The notes under the pieces: model-generated
Seen by the model: the letters and a program-made list of their open reading frames with translations, nothing else
Databases searched by the model: none
What the model was told of the DNA's origin: nothing
Program-made: the position numbers and the translations under genes
Shown: one piece after another, positions 57,919-64,000 of the stretch
Numbering within the stretch: the stretch's first letter is position 1
Layout of the letters: every line of letters starts with the position of its first letter
From: Clostridia bacterium
GTDB taxonomy: Bacteria; Bacillota; Clostridia; Oscillospirales; CAG-272
Reading direction: 5' to 3'
Assembly: GCA_017399305.1 (NCBI GenBank)
Contig: JAFQDK010000042.1
Span: forward strand, 1-64,000
Length of the DNA stretch: 64,000 nucleotides

Positions 57919-60900
57919 TTATTTATCAAGTATATTAAGAAGTGAAATTATTACATCATCAATGCCAATGTCAAGGTCATGGTCGACATTTGCTGCAGCA
58001 ACATCCATTGTAACACTGTCATTTACAGAGTAGTTCAATATACGGATTATATCAACAAGCGATACGTTGCCGTCGCCTGTTGCGTCACCGTATGTTATGA
58101 GTTCTGTTTCTGATACAATTATTGCATCGGCATCTGCATATAAAAGACCAAGCTCATAATAATTGTCGTCTGTAAGGCTGATTTCCTCGACTGGGATGAT
58201 GAACTCACCGTGAACGGAATACATATATTCTGAAATCTTTCCTGGGATGATTACGGTTTTGCCGAGTTCTGCTTTTGCACCGTAGAGAGTGAACGTGCTA
58301 TCTGTTCTTGCGGCTAAACTTTCGTAAAGCTCACCGCTTGTAACTACATCAACGTCAAAGCCAACAGTAACTGCGCGTACAGTATTTGACAAAGCGGCTT
58401 CGCTTTCTACATTGGTTGCTTTTGCAATTACCTTATACTGATAGTCATAGCCTGCGGTGATGTCGGTGTCAACGTAAACAAGGTCGGTGACTGTTGCAAG
58501 CTCATCAAACAATATACTGTTTACGCTGCGGTAGACAGTGTATTCTGTAGCACCGTTTACAGCACTGATTGTAACAGTTATAGCTTTGTTTTCGGTCTGC
58601 TCAGCAGTGACGGTAGGAGTTGCAATCTTAGTGTAAACCTCTTTGCCGCCGGTTGCGGTATACCGATAATCACCGTTTATATCGTAGTAATATGCATGGA
58701 TGAGGTAGCGGTAGCGTGTGCCGCTTGCAAGTTTTTCGTCTGTGTAGGAATAAATATTATATTCAGCGGTTATGTCACTTGCTTCAAGGTCAACAAGACG
58801 CTCATACTGGGTGTCATCACCTTCATCTCTGCGATAGATGCGATAGCCGTCTGCGCCGTCTATCTTTGTCCATTCAACGGTAACACTGTCGGTGGTAGAT
58901 GAAAGAGTAAAATCAGGTGTGCTACCGAATGTTACGCTCTTTACATCGTATTCGCCGCATATATAACACTGACGTACAATTTCGGTAACGGTGCCGTCTA
59001 AATATGTTTGCTGTGCAAGCTGTGTTACGGTACCGCTTACATATGTGTAGTATGGCGAATAGTGGTGGTCACCGCTTGCATGATAGTCGGCGGTATCAAC
59101 GGAGATGGTCTGGAGCGTTTCGAGAGCTATTGGTGTGCCGAAATTAGGATAAGAAACGGATTTACCGTTTACTGTTTTGTTTGTAAACGAGAAAGGCTTG
59201 AGATAGGTGCTTCTTTCTGCCCACCATGTTGAGCCTTCGGGAACTGTAAGTGAGGAGTTTGCATGATAGAACATCCAGTACTTACCGTCTTCATCTTTTA
59301 CAAAGGAGCCGTGTCCTGTACCGTAGATGCCGTTGCCCGAGGAAAAGAGTGCAGAGGTGCTCTTATACCAGCTTGATGCACTCAGCGGATCTGTTCCTGT
59401 GAGCGTGAGCGCTCCGTAGCAGTAATACTGCGTCCATGAGCCACTGCCCGAATATATAATATGAACTGTGCCGTCAGGAGCTTTGAGCACTTGCGGACCT
59501 TCATTTACATCGGGATAGTCCTGTGTTTCAAAAGAGTATGTGGGGGTGGAAAGAAGAACGCGTTCGCTTGAAATGGTCCATGGGTTTGACATCTGTGCAA
59601 TATAGATGTTCTGGCAACCGTCTGTGTTGCCCGGCCAACCTGACCATACAAAATAGAGCTTGCCGCCGTGCTGAAGTACGGTGCCGTCGATTGCCCATTT
59701 GTTGGTAGAGTCGGTTATCTGACCTACCATTTCGTAGTCAGAGAGTGCATTTTCGGGGTCGGTTGCGCGGAGAACATACATGCGGTGGTTAGCATTTGTG
59801 CCGTTGTCAGCGGCAACGTAAATATACCAACCTGCGTTTGCACTTCCTACTGTAGCTGCATCAAAGTAGTGGAGTTCAGGTGCCCAGTAATCATGCTTAG
59901 CGTTTGCAATGCTTGTCATTGATGCATTGAATACTGTACGGCGCTGAGCAGAAAGCTCGCCAAACGGGAGATTCTCATGAACGGCAACCTTTACACCTGC
60001 ATATGATGTTCCGTCAATTGTTACACCCGAAGAGAAACAGTAGTAATAAAGACCGTCTTTTTCAACGATGTATGGGTCGGGAAGTGTGCCTATTGGGTTT
60101 GCAAACGAGCCTGTTTCCTCGTCCTTTGCAGAAGTGGTAGTTATCTCAGACTTTACAGGGAAGCCTTTAATAGTTGTATTTGCAAGAACGGAGGGCTTGT
60201 ACTTGAGAAGCACGCTGCCGACAACACCGTATCCTACAAAGTCTTCGTAGTTATATTTGCCGCCGGTTACAACTACAGTTGCATCACCGAGGGGCAGTTT
60301 GGTAAGTGCTGTAGTTTCAACAGTGCTTTCCGCAAGGCGGAAACGACCGTTGAATGTACCGCCGCTGATGCGAACCAGCAGGTCTGCTGTAAATTCTGCG
60401 TCGGTGATAGCGGCGGCATCGGTGGGCATTGTGCCGAGACGGCGGATAGGTACAATAGCACCGTTAAAGGTACCGCCCGAAATTTCAAGATAAACTCTAC
60501 CGCTATGAACATTCATACCTGTTGCAGATATATAGTTCTGGAATGTACCGCCTTTTACAACCACAGAAACATCGCCGCTGAGGTCTGATACAGGGTTTGA
60601 TGCGGATGTGCGGCGGTGACCGCCATAAATTCCGTACCAGTTACCGCTGTAGACATGAACAGCATAGTCATTAGCAGAGGAAGAGCCAGCCAGAGTGCCG
60701 GGGTTGTTCCAGCCACCGATGATAACGGGGTAGTTGAAGGTGTCAAGACCGCTTACGTCAACAGTGCTTACCCCGTAGCCAAAGCCGAGGTCGTTGGTTC
60801 TGCCTGAAATAGCAATGCCGGAGACAGAGATCTCCAGAGTGATATTTTCAAAATAGGTGTCATTGTTGAATGCTATATTGTTGCTGATATTGAGAGAAGC

Positions 60901-61233
60901 ACCGCTTTCACGGTAGTCAACACCATTATAAACAGAGGTGTATATAACCGCGCCACCAACGTCGGCAGGTGAAAACGAACTTGAAATTGCTACTTCACCT
61001 GAAATAACAATTGTACCGCCGCCTACTTCACGCAAGTAAGCGTTGGCTTTGCCGAGAGTTTTGAGCGCAGCATTTGCACTTGTACCGGCATTTGTATCCT
61101 TACCGTTTGCATTGTCTACAAAGTAAACTGCATCGGTGCCCGGGGTAAAGCTTTCTTGTGCACAAACAGATACTGTGAGCGTAATTACGCACAATACAAG
61201 CGCAAGCATGGCTAAAAGCTTTTTGAAGTTCAT
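57919..61233 (-). CDS. Secreted GH43-type glycoside hydrolase with Fn3 domains and C-terminal dockerin
   Basis: 1104 residues. Signal peptide 1-25. Beta-helix-like ~35-370 (VYFVDNANGKDTNAGTS, KGGTFQN, ISGGTFNG). GH43 five-bladed propeller ~376-700 with base Asp386 (LPDPYIV), Asp516 (WAIDGTV) and acid Glu578 (NEGPQ); DYWAPELHY is conserved. A CYIC motif follows at ~757. Two Fn3-like modules (~772-869, 872-957), an unnamed ~80-residue module (~965-1046), then a two-loop type I dockerin (DATGDGNVSLVDIIRILNY and NVDHDLDIGIDDVIISLLN). Likely arabinan or xylan side-chain hydrolase. I place the start at 61233 (CGAGGT upstream), not a longer ATG. Confidence 0.88.
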   Translation of the reverse strand: MNFKKLLAMLALVLCVITLTVSVCAQESFTPGTDAVYFVDNANGKDTNAGTSANAALKTLGKANAYLREVGGGTIVISGEVAISSSFSPADVGGAVIYTSVYNGVDYRESGASLNISNNIAFNNDTYFENITLEISVSGIAISGRTNDLGFGYGVSTVDVSGLDTFNYPVIIGGWNNPGTLAGSSSANDYAVHVYSGNWYGIYGGHRRTSASNPVSDLSGDVSVVVKGGTFQNYISATGMNVHSGRVYLEISGGTFNGAIVPIRRLGTMPTDAAAITDAEFTADLLVRISGGTFNGRFRLAESTVETTALTKLPLGDATVVVTGGKYNYEDFVGYGVVGSVLLKYKPSVLANTTIKGFPVKSEITTTSAKDEETGSFANPIGTLPDPYIVEKDGLYYYCFSSGVTIDGTSYAGVKVAVHENLPFGELSAQRRTVFNASMTSIANAKHDYWAPELHYFDAATVGSANAGWYIYVAADNGTNANHRMYVLRATDPENALSDYEMVGQITDSTNKWAIDGTVLQHGGKLYFVWSGWPGNTDGCQNIYIAQMSNPWTISSERVLLSTPTYSFETQDYPDVNEGPQVLKAPDGTVHIIYSGSGSWTQYYCYGALTLTGTDPLSASSWYKSTSALFSSGNGIYGTGHGSFVKDEDGKYWMFYHANSSLTVPEGSTWWAERSTYLKPFSFTNKTVNGKSVSYPNFGTPIALETLQTISVDTADYHASGDHHYSPYYTYVSGTVTQLAQQTYLDGTVTEIVRQCYICGEYDVKSVTFGSTPDFTLSSTTDSVTVEWTKIDGADGYRIYRRDEGDDTQYERLVDLEASDITAEYNIYSYTDEKLASGTRYRYLIHAYYYDINGDYRYTATGGKEVYTKIATPTVTAEQTENKAITVTISAVNGATEYTVYRSVNSILFDELATVTDLVYVDTDITAGYDYQYKVIAKATNVESEAALSNTVRAVTVGFDVDVVTSGELYESLAARTDSTFTLYGAKAELGKTVIIPGKISEYMYSVHGEFIIPVEEISLTDDNYYELGLLYADADAIIVSETELITYGDATGDGNVSLVDIIRILNYSVNDSVTMDVAAANVDHDLDIGIDDVIISLLNILDK

Positions 61234-61266
61234 AAAGAATACCTCGTAATAAAGATTTACATAATA

Positions 61267-61295
61267 ATGGTAACAAAAAATGACTTTCATGTCAA
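61267..61295 (-). promoter_or_regulatory. Promoter of the GH43 protein gene
   Basis: TTGACA (61295-61290) and TACCAT (61272-61267), 17-bp spacer, minus strand. Confidence 0.6.
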
Positions 61296-61310
61296 TGCAT
61301 GTTATTAAAC

Positions 61311-61347
61311 AAAAAAGATGAACCGAGAAACTCGGTTCATCTTTTTT
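61311..61347 (-). terminator. Terminator of the second GH43 protein gene
   Basis: A 17-bp perfect stem (61311-61327 with 61331-61347) around AAA; it begins at the stop codon of the gene to its right. Confidence 0.88.
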
Positions 61348-64000
61348 TAATTCAGTATAGCATCTATGATTGAAAGAACGTCATAGATATTTGTTGTAAT
61401 ATCGCCGTTTGTATCGGATGCGGCAATGTCGAGCTGAGGATCTTCGATGTTAACGCAGTACTTGATAATCTTGACAGCATCAATAAGCGAGATGTTTCCG
61501 TCGTTGTTTGCGTCACCGTAGGTGACGATTGGAGTATCTGCAAATATTATTGCATCTGCGTTTGCATGGGGAAGCGTTATAACATAATTCTCTTGCTCAT
61601 CTGTGCTTACCTTCGCACCAAGCGTGATGTAATCGCCGTATACACCGTAGACGTACTCACCGGCAGGCAGTTCTCCCGAAGCGTAGTGAAGAACAACTTC
61701 TTTTCCACATTCGCTTTGCTTTTCAAGAAGTGTGAATTTTGTGCTATCGTTTCTTGCTTTTATCGCATCGTAAAGTGTACCGCTTGAATTTTCCTGATAT
61801 ACATAGTCATTTATCTGTACGGTATTTGAGTATGCACCGTTATTTACGGTATTACCGCTCTGGAAATATGCGTGCGCGCGATAGTAGTATGTATATCCGA
61901 TTACTGCGGTGGTGTCTGTGTAGGTGTTGGAAGTAGTTTTTGCTATCTGAGTGAAGTTTTTACCGTCTGCCGAACGGTAGAAAATGTAACCTGTCGCGTC
62001 ATTAACCTTGGTTATTTTCAGTGCATAGCCGTTATTGTTAGTGACACTGAGTGTGGGAGCGTCAGGATCAGAGGTCGTTACCGTATGGAGCTTAAGCGTG
62101 CCATAGCAGAATTTATCTCCAAGCGGTGACCAGTCCTGAACTGCATACTCATATGTGGTATTTGCCGTTACATCTGTGTCAATATAGAAGTTGGTGGATG
62201 ACATTATAAGACTGTCTCCCCAATCAGAGGCGCCTGCTACTCGCTTGAATATGCGATATTTTGTAGCAGTGGCACTTGCATCCCATGAAAGCTTTAAAAT
62301 TTCGCCGTCATAGTAGAATGAAACCGAAATAGGAGAAAGCTTTATCATGCCTACGCTTTCAGAAAGCGGGCTGTAGTTTGCTCCGCCTTGTGAGGTGTAA
62401 GCACGTGCGCGGTAATAGTAGGTTTTGTTAGCTACCGCGGTTGTGTCTTCATAGGTCGTTTCTGTAGTCTTTGCAATTTGTGTAAACGTTACACCGTCGG
62501 TAGAACGGTAGAATTTGTAGCCCTCTGCATCGCTTATCGCTGTTGTTGTAATGCTGATGCCTGCAGCTGTATTTGTAGCGGTTAATGTCGGTGTATCGAG
62601 TTTCTTTGTAGTAAAGGTACATACTTTAAGCGGACCGTAGCAATATTCGTTGCCGAGAACTGCCCAGGCTTGAACCGCATATTCATATGTAGTGCCGCCG
62701 GTAACGTCGGTGTCAGAATATGACGTACCTTCTGTCATAGTCAATGTATCACCCCAGTCGGATGTACCTGCCACACGCTTGAATATTCTGTATTTTGCAG
62801 CGGTGGGAACAGCACTCCATGATAACTTTATTTCTGCTCCTTCATATGTAATAAGGGGAGTGATTACGTCAAGCTTTATAACTGTAGCATTTTCGGAAAC
62901 AGGAGTGTATACGGTAATGCCGTCTGCAGAGGTGTAAGCACGTGTGCGATAGTAGTAGGTTGTATCTGCAACTGCTGTTTCGTCAACATATGTAGTAGAG
63001 TCGGTTTTTGCAAGTACCGTAAAGTTTTTACCGTCGGTTGAACGGTAGAATTTATAAGCACTTGCGCCGCTTACCGTTGAGGAAGTAAGGCTGATACCGT
63101 CTGCAGTATTTTTTGCAGTAACGGTAGGAGCAGCGTAAAGAGTTGTTGTTATGGTCTTTATGGCGGGACCTACCTGGCTGTAGTAGTATGTGCCGTTAAC
63201 CAGAGTCCAATCCTGTACTGAGTATTCATATGTTGTATTTGGTGAGACGGTGCTGTCAATATATGAGTTTTCTGCAGTCATGCGAATGGTTTCTTCCCAT
63301 TCGGATTCGCCTGCCACTCTGCGGAAAATTCTGTACTTTTCTGCTGTGTCGCGCGCGGTCCATGAAAGCTTGACTATCTCGCCGTCATAATACATCGAAA
63401 ACGAAACACGAGCAGGAACTGCTGAAACGCCTGCGGTTGCAGCAGAAGCCGAGCTTACAAGTCTGCCATAGGTTGCATCGCTTCCGTATGCATTGGATAC
63501 ATACTGCTTTACCTTATAATAATAGGTAGTTCCGACTTTTGCTGTAGTGTCTGTGTAGGTTTTGCTTGTGGTTGTTCCTATCTGTGAATATGAGCCGTTT
63601 TCACTTGTGCTGCGGTAGATGATATATCCGCTTGCGCCCGAAACAGTGGGTGTAACGGTCACATTTATTCCGCCGCTTGGGTTTACAGCAGCTGCTACGG
63701 TGGGAACATCAACCGTACAAACTGTAGTTGTTGCTTTGCAGATATAGCAGGTCTTGGTCAGACTTGCAGAAGTACCTGAGGTGGTTTTCATTAGTGGCGA
63801 ATAGAGATGGTCGCCGCTTACATGATAGTCGGCGGTGCGTACATCAATATACTGAGTGCTTGTTGCACCTGCAGGTGTTCCGAAGGAAGGATATTTTACC
63901 GAAACGCCGTTAAGTGTAGTTGTGGTAAACGAGAATTTCTTTGCGTAAACGTTTCTTTCTGCCCACCATGTGGAATCGCTTGGAACGTTAAGTGAAGCGT
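61347..64000 (-). CDS. Secreted GH43-type protein with seven Fn3-like modules and C-terminal dockerin, 3' part
   Basis: The gene enters from the right edge; about 884 codons are visible. The first ~70 residues (SDSTWWAERNVYAKKFSFT, YPSFGTPAG, YHVSGDHLYSPL) align with the end of the neighbouring GH43 domain. Then a CYIC motif, seven Fn3-like modules alternating between two types (YRSTDGKNFT...YYYRARAY and KYRIFKRVAG...TTYEYAVQDW), a ~90-residue unnamed module, and a two-loop dockerin (DANNDGNISLIDAVKIIKY and DTNGDITTNIYDVLSIIDA). Paralog of the upstream gene with an expanded linker. The catalytic domain is mostly outside the window. Confidence 0.85.
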   Translation of the reverse strand, partial: ASLNVPSDSTWWAERNVYAKKFSFTTTTLNGVSVKYPSFGTPAGATSTQYIDVRTADYHVSGDHLYSPLMKTTSGTSASLTKTCYICKATTTVCTVDVPTVAAAVNPSGGINVTVTPTVSGASGYIIYRSTSENGSYSQIGTTTSKTYTDTTAKVGTTYYYKVKQYVSNAYGSDATYGRLVSSASAATAGVSAVPARVSFSMYYDGEIVKLSWTARDTAEKYRIFRRVAGESEWEETIRMTAENSYIDSTVSPNTTYEYSVQDWTLVNGTYYYSQVGPAIKTITTTLYAAPTVTAKNTADGISLTSSTVSGASAYKFYRSTDGKNFTVLAKTDSTTYVDETAVADTTYYYRTRAYTSADGITVYTPVSENATVIKLDVITPLITYEGAEIKLSWSAVPTAAKYRIFKRVAGTSDWGDTLTMTEGTSYSDTDVTGGTTYEYAVQAWAVLGNEYCYGPLKVCTFTTKKLDTPTLTATNTAAGISITTTAISDAEGYKFYRSTDGVTFTQIAKTTETTYEDTTAVANKTYYYRARAYTSQGGANYSPLSESVGMIKLSPISVSFYYDGEILKLSWDASATATKYRIFKRVAGASDWGDSLIMSSTNFYIDTDVTANTTYEYAVQDWSPLGDKFCYGTLKLHTVTTSDPDAPTLSVTNNNGYALKITKVNDATGYIFYRSADGKNFTQIAKTTSNTYTDTTAVIGYTYYYRAHAYFQSGNTVNNGAYSNTVQINDYVYQENSSGTLYDAIKARNDSTKFTLLEKQSECGKEVVLHYASGELPAGEYVYGVYGDYITLGAKVSTDEQENYVITLPHANADAIIFADTPIVTYGDANNDGNISLIDAVKIIKYCVNIEDPQLDIAASDTNGDITTNIYDVLSIIDAILN

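Noticed and set aside
63728..64000. Reading the second GH43 gene as starting at the internal Met near 63791
   Set aside because: The frame continues to the right edge and encodes conserved GH43 C-terminal sequence, so the true start is outside the window.
1..64000. CRISPR arrays, tRNA/rRNA genes, prophage or transposase genes
   Set aside because: None was recognised on either strand; the only tandem repeats are within coding sequence or are inverted-repeat elements.

Overview
The window reads as a chromosomal segment of a low-to-moderate GC Gram-positive anaerobe of the class Clostridia, probably an uncultured gut or rumen Oscillospirales-like lineage. The reasons are strong AGGAGG ribosome binding sites, sigma-A promoters with 17-bp spacers, the ylm/sepF/divIVA division cluster, an acetate kinase gene, a complete clostridial-type argGHCJBDF operon, KtrAB, and several very large secreted proteins that end or begin with dockerin-like calcium-loop modules. 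Assignment below class level is inference. Layout: 1-8.9 kb holds the start of a secreted repeat protein, ackA with a curious duplicated 3' end, a leftward ispE-hydrolase-secreted esterase run, and two overlapping AI-2E family exporters. 9.0-17.2 kb is the arginine operon, whose promoter is flanked by two ARG-box-like palindromes. 17.3-23.0 kb holds a histidine phosphatase, rpsF-ssb-rpsR, an AraC regulator, a lipoprotein-xpt pair, an RNHCP zinc-ribbon gene broken by an in-frame UGA, and a secreted, C-terminally anchored protein. 23.0-30.3 kb is the leftward alaS and rpmH-rnpA-yidD-yidC-jag-mnmE block, here without dnaA or an obvious origin. 30.3-34.3 kb is an accessory patch: palindromic repeats, a DUF6809-like gene diverging from an XRE regulator, and a sialidase-like propeller protein with an N-terminal dockerin. 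34.4-44.2 kb is a rightward housekeeping run: a kinase-fold gene, miaA, a HlyD-like gene, the ylmE-sepF-ylmH-divIVA-lspA-rluD division cluster, and ktrB-ktrA. 44.4-50.2 kb couples the LIV-I branched-chain amino acid importer with an AzlCD exporter. 50.2-64 kb is leftward: a second beta-helix/SGNH/dockerin protein, ung, a DUF2975/HTH/DUF4173 membrane cassette, a metallophosphoesterase with altered metal ligands, a MITE-like element, and two tandem GH43-dockerin proteins, the last running off the right edge. How the parts fit: five secreted proteins (two SGNH esterases, one sialidase-like protein, two GH43 enzymes) carry dockerin-like modules. This suggests a fibre-degrading, cellulosome-like secretome whose scaffoldin (cohesins) is not in the window. 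The strongest candidates for something not yet described are the beta-helix/SGNH/beta-helix/dockerin architecture (two paralogs), an unnamed module of about 90 residues directly before the dockerin in both GH43 proteins, the structured insert between two copies of the ackA 3' end, and two conserved enzyme folds that appear to have lost catalytic residues. No CRISPR array, tRNA, rRNA, phage or transposase gene was seen.
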